The notes beneath the pieces were generated by a model that saw only the letters and a program-made list of their open reading frames with translations, was not told where the DNA came from and did no database searches. From assembly GCF_000348985.1 (NCBI RefSeq), contig NC_035927.1, positions 1 through 64,000 of the forward strand: DNA of 64,000 nucleotides. The letters are read 5' to 3'. Positions 19,509-27,783 of this stretch are shown in pieces. This DNA is from Huiozyma naganishii CBS 8797 (taxonomy: Eukaryota > Ascomycota > Saccharomycetes > Saccharomycetales > Saccharomycetaceae). Position numbers and translations under genes: made by a program. The first letter of the stretch is position 1, and every line of letters starts with the position of its first letter.

Positions 19509-19922
19509 TCAGTCTGTCTTGGAGGAGACAGCATCGATCAATCTAACATCAAAAATCAGATCAGCATTTGGAGGGATGACTGAGAAAAATCCTCTTTCAC
19601 CATATGCCATACTACTTGGAATTTTCATGCTGCGCTTCTCACCAATACACATCCCAACTATACCTTTTTCCATACCAGGAATAATATGACTACTGCCGAT
19701 AACAAATTTGAAGGGACCATCAGATTCCTTCGTAGCGTCAAACGTAGAATTATCCGCCAGCAATTTTCCAACGTACTCAACGGTGACCAGGTCGCCAATG
19801 GCAGCCTTGGTAGGGCACTGAGCCTCCGGAATTCCACTCAATACAGTAGTCTCCACGTCATCTAGGGCCTGAACAAAGGCTCTACCAATAACCGCGGGCA
19901 AAAGAACCGCAGAAAGACGCAT
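19509..19922 (-). CDS. FPR2: ER FKBP-type peptidyl-prolyl isomerase
   Basis: Fpr2 (FKBP-13) is an FK506-binding prolyl cis-trans isomerase of the secretory pathway. The 137-residue product matches the S. cerevisiae length (135). It begins with a signal peptide (about residues 1-19). One FKBP domain follows, with VEYVGKLLADNSTFDAT, PFKFVIGSSHIIPGMEKGI and PPNADLIFDVRLI. The drug- and substrate-pocket aromatics typical of the fold are mostly present. The start at 19922 is chosen because it places the signal peptide at the N-terminus. There is no HDEL at the end; it stops in SSKTD. Confidence 0.94.
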   Translation of the reverse strand: MRLSAVLLPAVIGRAFVQALDDVETTVLSGIPEAQCPTKAAIGDLVTVEYVGKLLADNSTFDATKESDGPFKFVIGSSHIIPGMEKGIVGMCIGEKRSMKIPSSMAYGERGFFSVIPPNADLIFDVRLIDAVSSKTD

Positions 19923-20081
19923 TTTATAACAGAAAGGTAAAATACGTAGTTCTTGTCGGTATTTTTTTTGTTTCAAGCGGTAGCTTAGGGCATCGCAAAA
20001 GGAAAGTCATTTTCGGAGCGAAGAGTTCCAATATTTATAAATTTTATAGAAGTGGCTCGGAATCCTCGAAGTGATCTGCGC

Positions 20082-21713
20082 TTACAATTCATCGTGTTCG
20101 ACGGGGTCTGCCTCCTGTTTCAGGTCCGGATCAGCATTGACAATCACGTCTCCGTTGTCGTTCACTGCGGGCAATTTCTGCTGTTTCTCTTCAGGGTGTC
20201 TCGCGTAGTACTGTTCTTGTCCGCTGAGTTTATGGGCACCGCTGTTTTGGATGAAGCTTAGCAAAAACTTACCTGTCTTGGGTCCCTGCTGTACGATTGG
20301 TTCACTCTCGCTACCTGCTGGGTACATGGCGATGGTTGGGTAGCTTGTCACTGGGAATGCGAGGATATCGTTGGAGCCCGCGTCGACGTCCACGAAGAGG
20401 ATCTTGTCCCTTGTGCTTTCGTCCTGGGCAAATATGTCCGCGAGCTCGTTGTACAATGGTTCCATGCTTTTGGAGTGGACGTCCCAGGAGGCGTAGTATC
20501 TGACGATGACGTCCCTATTGGCGTCGTGGACGATTTCGTCGTGGTTCTTGGCGACGACTTTCAAGACGTTTCCCTCCTGGGTCTCTGGGATCTCCTCTGA
20601 TTTGACAAGAGGGTCGGCCACGCCCTGAACAAAATCTTCGACGAGCTGGGCGACCTCTTCCAAGTTCAAAAAGGGCACCTGCTTCAAATTTTGGTACTCC
20701 TCTGCAGGCATCTGCTTGATCCCGTACTTTCTGTTGTTGGTCATGTTATGGATGGCAAACAGTGGGAACTGTTCTCTCATGTTCAAGAACTTGACGTGGT
20801 TGTGGAACAACAAGGCGTTCAGTCCGATGAAGTTGACCTGGCCCTTGTACTTCTGTCCCAACTTTTCAAAGTAGGGCATATCTTTTTCGAAATCTGTCTT
20901 GTTGATGTAGAAGTAGTAAGCTAGTGGGAGTTTACTCTCCATGTAACTGAAAAAAGTGTCCTGTGTGACTTCAGCGAAGTAAGGCAGAACTGAGTACCGC
21001 AACCAGGAGTTAAACTCTTGAGAGCTGTCCATGATTGGTTGCAAGTCACCAGTGTACACAATGGGTTCGCCTCTTGTTTCGTTCAATGTTGTGTTGAACG
21101 GTTTGTAAATGGCAAGATCGTAGTTGGTTTCGTTGTTCTTGGACTCAAAGGACACAAATACGTGGGTGTTAAACATTTCGTTGGCCAATTCCGTGTAAGT
21201 TTTGTTAAACCCTGTCACTGCGTTTTCCACGACGACGAAGTTTTCCTCATTAGTTTGCAAGATGTCTTGTAGTTGTTCCTCGGTGGAGATTTTCTGCACT
21301 GAGGAGACCTGTTGTGCAAGCATGAACTGCACGATCCCCTCCGTCGTTTTATCCTTCTCCGCGTCTGCGGTCCTTGCCAGTCTGTGGTTCTTAAACACTT
21401 TCAAAGTCGGGTAGTGGTTGATCTTCAATTCCGTGCAGATGTACTCATCCTTCTCGCAATTGATCTGGATGATGTCGATTCCATGAGGTTTCAACTGTTG
21501 TGCCGCGGAGTACAGTTGTGGGAAGAAGATCTTGGAGTGTGGGCACCATGGAACGGTGAATTCTGCAAGGATAATATCCTTTGAAGTGATTGCCTGTGCG
21601 AAATTCGATGCGCCGACACGTTCGATGATTGGGTCGTCCTCGTTGGCGAAAACGCTTTGCCCCAGGGACCAGGAGACAAGTAGGGAGATGAGCACAACGA
21701 ATTGGCCCAGCAT
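20082..21713 (-). CDS. EUG1: EUG1-like protein disulfide isomerase with altered active sites
   Basis: This ER-lumenal PDI-family protein has 543 residues, with a signal peptide (about 1-22), a thioredoxin-like a domain, b and b' domains, an a' domain, an acidic tail and C-terminal HDEL. Neither catalytic site is the CGHC of true PDI. The first reads C-P-H-S (residues 57-60, codons at 21534-21545). The second reads D-V-H-S (411-414, codons at 20472-20483). S. cerevisiae Eug1 also has CxHS sites. Here the second site has lost even its first cysteine, so it cannot form a mixed disulfide there. The structural cysteine pair at 86 and 93 is kept. Position between FPR2 and GRH1 matches EUG1 (YDR518W), the WGD partner of PDI1. 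A chaperone-like role is inferred. Confidence 0.92.
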   Translation of the reverse strand: MLGQFVVLISLLVSWSLGQSVFANEDDPIIERVGASNFAQAITSKDIILAEFTVPWCPHSKIFFPQLYSAAQQLKPHGIDIIQINCEKDEYICTELKINHYPTLKVFKNHRLARTADAEKDKTTEGIVQFMLAQQVSSVQKISTEEQLQDILQTNEENFVVVENAVTGFNKTYTELANEMFNTHVFVSFESKNNETNYDLAIYKPFNTTLNETRGEPIVYTGDLQPIMDSSQEFNSWLRYSVLPYFAEVTQDTFFSYMESKLPLAYYFYINKTDFEKDMPYFEKLGQKYKGQVNFIGLNALLFHNHVKFLNMREQFPLFAIHNMTNNRKYGIKQMPAEEYQNLKQVPFLNLEEVAQLVEDFVQGVADPLVKSEEIPETQEGNVLKVVAKNHDEIVHDANRDVIVRYYASWDVHSKSMEPLYNELADIFAQDESTRDKILFVDVDAGSNDILAFPVTSYPTIAMYPAGSESEPIVQQGPKTGKFLLSFIQNSGAHKLSGQEQYYARHPEEKQQKLPAVNDNGDVIVNADPDLKQEADPVEHDEL

Positions 21714-21752
21714 TGGTGGTAGTGGTGGTGGTGGTGGTGGTTGGCTTGTTTT
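21714..21752. repeat. GGT trinucleotide tract in EUG1 leader
   Basis: A run of GGT/GGTT repeats directly abuts the EUG1 start codon (read as ACC/CCA repeats on the coding strand). It would lie in the 5' leader. Its open antisense and upstream frames explain the poly-Pro and poly-His shadows seen in translation. Confidence 0.6.
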
Positions 21753-21845
21753 GGAGTGAGTGTACGTTTCATCGACATGGTCGTATAAGTAGGAAAAATA
21801 TATATACATATACGTACAATATATATGGCACTTCGTTCCAGCGAG

Positions 21846-22952
21846 CTAGGTTGACGTTGTTGGTGGCGGCGGTTGTTGGTCCGCTGGCGGAGCGCGAGTG
21901 TGCGTGTGCGGGTCCTTGCCCTCGTTGAAGTAATCCAGCATCGTGCTGTCTTTGTCCCTTGGCAGTTTCTTCTTGCGTGATGAAGGTGGTGGCGCCGTGG
22001 TAGTGGTAGCTGCGACTGCGCTTGGGATGAATGCCTCTTCTGAAAGCGGGGGTGCCGCAATTGTGGTGGGGTCCGTCGCCCCGCCCGATCCCGGCACCGC
22101 TGGGATTCTGTGGAGGAACCCGTACCCAATATTGCACCCGAGCCTTCCGTCTGGTCCAATGTTGGCGACCACTGGTCTTGTCGAGTCTGAGACTTTGTTG
22201 TAGACGTACAGAGTGAGTTGTTGTCCCGCGCGGGACCTCACGATATCCGCCAGCAACTGAGGCCCACCTGTGGCCAACAACCCGTCCTGGCACCCCACGA
22301 TGTAATCCTCGTCAGGGACCAGGCCAGCGAGTTGTGCGGGCCCCGAGGCGATGTTGAGTGCCAGGATATGGTACGTGAATGTAGCCGCGATGAGCGGAGT
22401 CCACTGAACTTTGACCCCCAGGGGCCGGAACGTAGCGTGCTGCCGGGTGTCCGCGACGCCGGGGTCATCGGAGACAGGCACGTCGTCCATTGAGTCCGCG
22501 TCGCGAGGTTGCAAATCGACGTAGACGTCTCTGAACTGTCCACCTTTCGCGGACCACACGTTCAGTTTCAGCGTGGTCCCCTCCGCGGCGTGACCATTGA
22601 GCAACGCGGTGACCTGCTCGTAGTCAGGGTACAGGTACCCGTGCTGGTTCCCGACCATGGGCACTGGGTCATCGTCCACACCGACAATGTAGTCGAAGAA
22701 CGAGTGTAGGCCGCACTGCGGCCTACACTCGTCGTCGACGTAGACGCACCGCAGCCCCGAGAGCGACGCATTGACGTGCTGCTGCGCGTCGGCACCGCCG
22801 CCGCCACGGCCCAGACTCTCCAGCTGCGGCGCGAGCAAGTTCGGCGGGACCGCCTGGAAGAACACGTCGACCGTGTCCTGCGGCGCCCACTGCAGCGACT
22901 CCGAGACGCTCTGCTCAAGCGTCCTGACGAGGTTCTTCGCGATCCTGAACAT
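21846..22952 (-). CDS. GRH1: GRASP65/55 homologue Grh1
   Basis: Grh1 is the yeast GRASP protein, on early Golgi and ER exit sites, acting in COPII traffic and unconventional secretion. The 368-residue product starts with the amphipathic segment MFRIAKNLVRTLEQSV, which is N-terminally acetylated in S. cerevisiae and binds Bug1/membrane. Two PDZ-like GRASP repeats follow (SFFDYIVGVDDDPVPM and TYHILALNIASGPAQLAGL regions) and then a Pro/Thr-rich tail. The start at 22952 matches the family; open sequence continues upstream to 23102 but lacks a conserved start. The coding sequence is very GC-rich. A 31-bp palindrome at 22701-22731 encodes part of residues 74-84, an insertion-like spot with two extra cysteines. 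Confidence 0.93.
   Translation of the reverse strand: MFRIAKNLVRTLEQSVSESLQWAPQDTVDVFFQAVPPNLLAPQLESLGRGGGGADAQQHVNASLSGLRCVYVDDECRPQCGLHSFFDYIVGVDDDPVPMVGNQHGYLYPDYEQVTALLNGHAAEGTTLKLNVWSAKGGQFRDVYVDLQPRDADSMDDVPVSDDPGVADTRQHATFRPLGVKVQWTPLIAATFTYHILALNIASGPAQLAGLVPDEDYIVGCQDGLLATGGPQLLADIVRSRAGQQLTLYVYNKVSDSTRPVVANIGPDGRLGCNIGYGFLHRIPAVPGSGGATDPTTIAAPPLSEEAFIPSAVAATTTTAPPPSSRKKKLPRDKDSTMLDYFNEGKDPHTHTRAPPADQQPPPPTTST
22701..22731. repeat. 31-bp near-perfect palindrome inside GRH1
   Basis: The arms at 22701-22715 and 22717-22731 are perfect 15-bp reverse complements around a single C at 22716. The palindrome lies in frame within the first GRASP domain of GRH1 and covers residues 74-84. It could form a hairpin in single-stranded DNA or in the mRNA. 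Confidence 0.9.
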
Positions 22953-23258
22953 CCCCGGCCGCCTCCCACCGTCCCACCGTCCCACCGTCCCCGTCCACCT
23001 GCAACGCTCGGCCGCCTTCTTCTCGAGGCCTCGCAAACCGCGAGACGCAGCGCCCGCCGCCGCCCAGACACCGGCAGCGAGAACAGGGGGCGCCACACTC
23101 ACGAAACGCTATATATAGTGGTGCTGCCACAGCAGGTGTCTGTACCTGTATCTGTAGGTATACCTGTACTTGTACCTGTACGTCTAGTCAAGGCTTGTTG
23201 CTGCTGCTGCTGCTACTACCACACCAATTGCTATATTAGAGCGACCGTTTGCTTTGCC
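22953..23258. other. divergent promoter region of GRH1 and EMI2
   Basis: This 306-bp region is GC-rich near GRH1. Towards EMI2 it passes into short repeats: CCTGTA-type around 23133-23182 and a CTG/CTA trinucleotide tract at 23197-23220. No specific factor site is recognised. Confidence 0.45.
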
Positions 23259-24749
23259 ATGTCTTTCAGTGAATTGCACAAGGAGACCGAGACGCAGCTT
23301 CTGTCCGAGGTGGACAAGATCTGCGAGGGGTTCGTCGTGGGCCCCGAGAAGCTCGCGGAACTGACTTCGTACTTCATCGAGCAGATGGAGGCAGGGTTGA
23401 AAGCAGGGGACTCGGAGCTCGGGCTGCCCATGATCCCCTCTTATGTCACGGGGAAGCCAGACGGTACCGAACAAGGTGTCCTGCTCGCTGCTGATTTGGG
23501 CGGGTCCAATTTCAGAGTGTGTTCTGTCACGCTGAACGGGGACCACACGTTCAAGATGGAGCAGTTGAAGACCAGGATCCCGCAGGAACTGCTGGAGGAG
23601 CAGGGGGTCACCTCCGATGACCTGTTTGGGTACCTGGCCCGGAGAACGAAGGCGTTCTTGACAAGAAACCACCCGGAGCTGCTGAGACCGGACTCGAACG
23701 GCGCGTTGCAGCCTTTGAAGATGGGGTTTACGTTTTCGTACCCGATCGCTCAAACCTCGCTGAACAGCGGGACTTTGATCCGCTGGACCAAGGGGTTCTC
23801 CATCAAGGATACCGTCGGGAAAGATGTCGTCGAGCTTTTCCAAGAGCAACTCAAGAACTACGGCCTGGACATGATCAATATCGTCGCGTTGACCAACGAC
23901 ACGATCGGCACCTTCTTGACGCACTGCTACACCTCGGGGACCGCGCTACAGGCAGGCAGTGGTGAAATCTCAGAACCGGTCATTGGTTGTATCTTCGGTA
24001 CGGGGACCAACGGGTGCTACATGGAGAAACTGGACAATATCGAGAAATTACCTGCCAAATTGAAGGCAAGCTTGAAGAAGGAGGGGAAGGACGAAATGTG
24101 TATTAACACAGAATGGGGGTCCTTCGATAACGAGTTGAAACACTTACCAACCACCTGCTACGACACAGACATCGACCAGAAATTCTCTCCCAACCCTGGG
24201 TTCCACCTGTTCGAGAAACGTGTCTCCGGGATGTACTTGGGGGAAATCCTACGTAACGTGTTGGTCGACTTGCACTCCCGGAAACTGCTTCTACAACAGT
24301 ACCGCACGCACGACCAGTTGCCCCACAGACTCAAGACCCCCTTTGAATTGTCCTCGGAGGTCCTTGCAAGAATTGAAATCGATGACTCAACAACTCTAAG
24401 GGAAATCGAACTCTCGTTCTTGCAATCCCTGAGACTACCGACGACGTACCCAGAACGGAAGGCCATTCAAGCGTTAGTCCGTGCGATCACAAGAAGGTCC
24501 GCGTACTTGGCCTCGGTGCCCATCGCAGCCATCTTGAAGAAGACAGGCGCCCTAGAGAAGAGGTACCACGGAGAAGTCGAGATCGGATGCGACGGGTCAG
24601 TGGTAGAGTACTACCCTGGGTTCAGATCCATGCTGAGACACGCGCTCGCATTGTCACCCTTGGGGCCAGAAGGTGAAAGAAAGATCCACTTGAGAATCTC
24701 AAAGGACGGGTCCGGTGTCGGTGCCGCCCTGTGTGCCCTGGTCGCTTGA
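23259..24749 (+). CDS. EMI2: glucokinase (Glk1/Emi2)
   Basis: This hexokinase-family enzyme phosphorylates glucose with ATP at the start of glycolysis. The 496-residue product has the phosphate loop DLGGSNFRV (from residue 79) and the sugar-binding block MGFTFSYPIAQTSLNSGTL plus RWTKGF (155-180). The catalytic-region NDTIGTFL begins at 213, with GCIFGTGTNGCYME downstream. The ATG at 23259 gives the family length (500); the frame upstream is open into GRH1 antisense but is not conserved. It carries the Glk1/Emi2 type of sequence rather than Hxk1/2. Its place between GRH1 and the YDR514C-like gene points to the EMI2 copy (YDR516C). Confidence 0.93.
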   Translation: MSFSELHKETETQLLSEVDKICEGFVVGPEKLAELTSYFIEQMEAGLKAGDSELGLPMIPSYVTGKPDGTEQGVLLAADLGGSNFRVCSVTLNGDHTFKMEQLKTRIPQELLEEQGVTSDDLFGYLARRTKAFLTRNHPELLRPDSNGALQPLKMGFTFSYPIAQTSLNSGTLIRWTKGFSIKDTVGKDVVELFQEQLKNYGLDMINIVALTNDTIGTFLTHCYTSGTALQAGSGEISEPVIGCIFGTGTNGCYMEKLDNIEKLPAKLKASLKKEGKDEMCINTEWGSFDNELKHLPTTCYDTDIDQKFSPNPGFHLFEKRVSGMYLGEILRNVLVDLHSRKLLLQQYRTHDQLPHRLKTPFELSSEVLARIEIDDSTTLREIELSFLQSLRLPTTYPERKAIQALVRAITRRSAYLASVPIAAILKKTGALEKRYHGEVEIGCDGSVVEYYPGFRSMLRHALALSPLGPEGERKIHLRISKDGSGVGAALCALVA

Positions 24750-24957
24750 TCCGGGCCTCACGGCGCCTTCTTCTATCTCTACTTTTCTCTTCTCTTCCAC
24801 TATGATTATGTATAGTGTTACTGTGAGCCAGTACTTATGTACGTACATGACGATAATGACAACACTCGAAAACTGAAATTTTTGTTAACTGCGGTAGACA
24901 AGGTCATCGCAAGATGTATACCTACTAGACACCCATGCAGGCTCGTAGAGGAAGCGT

Positions 24958-26487
24958 ATGCTAAGGACACAAATGGGGAGAGTTGGGAACAATGGCTTTG
25001 CACCGAAGAACTTCGCCCGCAGGGTTAACCAGAACTACCATGCCCCACAACAACAACAACAGTACAAAAACCGCGGGGGGAGACCCCAGAGACCAGCCGG
25101 TAAGAGTCTGTACGTGCGGAACATGCCCGAAGGTGTCAGGCATGGTGTGAACCAGTTCAAGCAGGCGCTCGCGGGACTCACAATTGACCAGAAGCAAAAC
25201 TGGATCGCGGGTACGCACCGGTTTAAAAGGTTAGCACTCGTCGGGAACATCCCTGAATCACACAGGACGGCAATATCAAGAGTCGTTGTGTCAGAGGAGA
25301 GGACCGCGTTCATCGATTCATACTTGGAACATATGGCCACAGAATGGAACCGCGTCAGCGAACAAGCAAACGAGGCTCTCTTGCAATCCACCGAATACTT
25401 CGCAAGACAGTGGGATCAGCAACACCCGCACGAACGGTGCCCAGAAAACCTCAAATTGCTTCTCGACCCAGGGTACCTCACGGGGACACACAGCAAAGAA
25501 TTTATCTCTTGTTGGAATGCCACTAAAGGGGCAGTGTTGCCCAAAATGTTCAACCCGCCAGGGTCCAACAACTTCCAAGACTTGAAGAACGCAATCAAGT
25601 TATTCTCTTCAAACCGTACCATCTGCCTCTCCTTCGACATAGAGGCGTACGAGAGGGATAACGATGTCATCACAGAGATCGGGATCGCCGTGTACGACCC
25701 GAGAGAGAACCAGTGGGGGGTCACCCCCACGATAAGGAACTGGCATCTGATCATCGCGGAGGCAGTGGACTTGAACAACGGGAACTGGGTCCTCGATATG
25801 AAGGAATGTTTCATACACGGCGAGAGTCTCGTTATGCCCCTCCAAGAGTGTGTCAACTTCATGCAGGCAATCATAAACTATTACATGATTACACCTCCAC
25901 CTTACCTCCAAAGCGACCCTCGTGATCACTGGGACAGAGCCTTCATTGGGCACAGCGTCGAAGGTGATTTCAAGTGGTTAAAGAAATTGAAGATACAAAT
26001 CCCAGAGACAAGACCACTTAACCATTTGGGCAGGTCCATTAGTCCCTACATCATCGACACGCACAAAATATTCCACATGTCCTATGGGAAGGAGAATGGC
26101 AGTCTTGGGAAAGTTCTACGGCTGTTCCAATTACCACACGCGTTTTTACATAACGCGGGGAACGACGCACATTACACGTTGAAACTGATGATGCACCTTT
26201 GTGATGCTAATTCGAGATTACACAACGATTTGGATAACATTGCATCCATTCAGAAACGGATCTTAGACTTGAAACAGAGATCGAATACGGAGGGCAAGAT
26301 TGTCCCAATGTCGTACCCACTCACTGTGAGAGGCGCTGGCGGTCCTAACATGAGGGGTAAGAAGAAGGACCTCGTACCTCAAACAGAGTTCGGTGGGTGT
26401 ACCTGGTTTGACAACGCCCAGGACGCATTCGGGTCTACAGTCGCCGTAGAACGGGATATGCATTTAGATTCCGAGACCAGATCCTAA
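24958..26487 (+). CDS. YDR514C/GFD2-family protein, DEDDh nuclease-like
   Basis: This 509-residue protein resembles the duplicated yeast pair YDR514C and GFD2. The N-terminal 50 residues are Gln/Arg-rich and low complexity. The C-terminal half has an RNase-H-like exonuclease fold with a full DEDD set. Asp227 and Glu229 lie in FDIEAYE, Asp337 in GHSVEGDFKWL, and His398 and Asp403 in HNAGNDAHYTL, so it could be an active 3'-5' nuclease. That activity is inferred from motifs. Two possible starts exist, 24958 and 24973 (the second has the better AAATGG context). In S. cerevisiae SLF1 lies between EMI2 and YDR514C; it is absent here. Confidence 0.85.
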   Translation: MLRTQMGRVGNNGFAPKNFARRVNQNYHAPQQQQQYKNRGGRPQRPAGKSLYVRNMPEGVRHGVNQFKQALAGLTIDQKQNWIAGTHRFKRLALVGNIPESHRTAISRVVVSEERTAFIDSYLEHMATEWNRVSEQANEALLQSTEYFARQWDQQHPHERCPENLKLLLDPGYLTGTHSKEFISCWNATKGAVLPKMFNPPGSNNFQDLKNAIKLFSSNRTICLSFDIEAYERDNDVITEIGIAVYDPRENQWGVTPTIRNWHLIIAEAVDLNNGNWVLDMKECFIHGESLVMPLQECVNFMQAIINYYMITPPPYLQSDPRDHWDRAFIGHSVEGDFKWLKKLKIQIPETRPLNHLGRSISPYIIDTHKIFHMSYGKENGSLGKVLRLFQLPHAFLHNAGNDAHYTLKLMMHLCDANSRLHNDLDNIASIQKRILDLKQRSNTEGKIVPMSYPLTVRGAGGPNMRGKKKDLVPQTEFGGCTWFDNAQDAFGSTVAVERDMHLDSETRS

Positions 26488-26605
26488 CGATCTCTCTGAC
26501 ATGCGTAACTTCATGTTCCCATTTATATAACTTGAAGAATTACTTTGTTTTTACGACGTGATGGGATCCTTACATTGGTTATGTATTTAGTTCATCCGCT
26601 CTCTA

Positions 26606-27034
26606 TTACTTCTTGTCCTTTTCTATGACCTCTCCCAATAGGTTTCTTAACTTCCCAGACACTCTCAACTCCTCCAAATCACTATTCCCACCAATGAATA
26701 TTTGATTTATGTATATATGAGGCACCGTCTTCTGTCCGTTCATCTGAAACAAAGCCTCTTGGATCTCACGGCCGTGCTTTAGTTCATTCAATTTCAGCAC
26801 CTTGATCTTACTAGCAGGCACTTTCATTTGGTCAAGCAATGTAACAATCGTCGCTTTACAGTAAGGGCACCATGTCTTTACGGCAACAAATACAGCGTTG
26901 TCATCTATCTGCTTCTTGACGTACCTCAGAGTCTCCTCAGTTACCACCACGGGTTCCTCCTTGTTCAGAATGAAATATATACCAAAGATTACCAGGGTAG
27001 ATACAATAAGAATCACCTGTAAATAAAACTGCAT
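26606..27034 (-). CDS. GRX2: dithiol glutaredoxin with N-terminal membrane/targeting segment
   Basis: This enzyme reduces protein and glutathione disulfides using glutathione. The 142-residue product has the dithiol site CPYC at residues 56-59 within KTWCPYCK. It also has the cis-proline TVP (103-105) and the glutathione-binding GGNSDLEEL (115-123). Residues 3-23 form a strongly hydrophobic segment before the domain. S. cerevisiae Grx2 has a comparable long form with a hydrophobic N-terminus for mitochondria or ER and a short cytosolic form. Here no ATG follows the hydrophobic part before the glutaredoxin domain, so only a long form seems possible. Synteny with EMI1 supports the YDR513W (GRX2) copy. 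Confidence 0.9.
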   Translation of the reverse strand: MQFYLQVILIVSTLVIFGIYFILNKEEPVVVTEETLRYVKKQIDDNAVFVAVKTWCPYCKATIVTLLDQMKVPASKIKVLKLNELKHGREIQEALFQMNGQKTVPHIYINQIFIGGNSDLEELRVSGKLRNLLGEVIEKDKK

Positions 27035-27260
27035 CTGTACTAGTCCCGTCGCTCACTGTAGCACTTTCCCTTTGCTTCTCTCTGAGCTCCAGCGTCCCTA
27101 GGTATTACGATACTGAGAAGAAGAGAAAAAAATTGAGTGCTATTGCAGCTTAAATAGAGTGATGGTCCCCTGGGTAAAGGGAGCACAGATACCGTACCTT
27201 GTAAGGGATACTCGGCAATCAGAGAGAAGTGTCTTTGACTGGGGCAAAAACTTACTTGCG

Positions 27261-27518
27261 ATGTCCAAATACCCGACGGTAATGAGCTGTATGGAGGCGT
27301 TTGATGAGCTAACATCGTGCTACTCTATAGGTGGTCAATTTAGAAGTTACTATCGATACGGCGAGTTTAACCCCTGCCAAAAGCAGTTGGAGAAGCTGAA
27401 TTTCTGTATGTTGCACGGAAGGAATCCTGTTAAAGTACAAGAATGGTACAGGGCGCGCATAGAAGAAAATAATAAGCTGAAGGGGAGTTCCGATGCTGTT
27501 TGGAAGGAGCGAGGGTAG
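27261..27518 (+). CDS. EMI1: DUF3128-family small protein Emi1
   Basis: Emi1 is needed for transcriptional induction of the early meiotic regulator IME1 in S. cerevisiae, by an unknown mechanism. The 85-residue product is one DUF3128 domain with Cys10, Cys20, Cys39 and Cys49, resembling CHCH-type spacing, around AFDELTSCYSIGGQFRSYYR. It ends near the conserved SSDAVW. It is shorter than S. cerevisiae Emi1 (187 residues), lacking its long C-terminal extension. The start at 27261 is used because the upstream open frame to 27159 is not conserved. It is divergent from GRX2, as in S. cerevisiae. Confidence 0.88.
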   Translation: MSKYPTVMSCMEAFDELTSCYSIGGQFRSYYRYGEFNPCQKQLEKLNFCMLHGRNPVKVQEWYRARIEENNKLKGSSDAVWKERG

Positions 27519-27783
27519 CTAGAAAAAGAGAAGAAAATAAAGAAGGAAGAATGAACGCTTGTGAATAGAAAGATGGGGATTAATGACCAAAAAAGCGATG
27601 AATACGGTAACATGTTTTTGGGATTTTTGCTTATACTTACATATGTATATATTAAGTTATAATAGAATGGAAAAAAAAGTTAGTGAACCCAAACTCTCTC
27701 CGAATGCTAGAGAGATGGGATGGAGGAAAAGATAACTGATCCATGCGTACAGAATATTAGTTCTCGTTGCCCAACTTTGCAAT

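Noticed and set aside
22776..23258. 161-codon N-terminal extension of the glucokinase frame
   Set aside because: It is antisense to GRH1, starts with a non-ATG codon and is GC-driven. The ATG at 23259 gives the normal glucokinase length.
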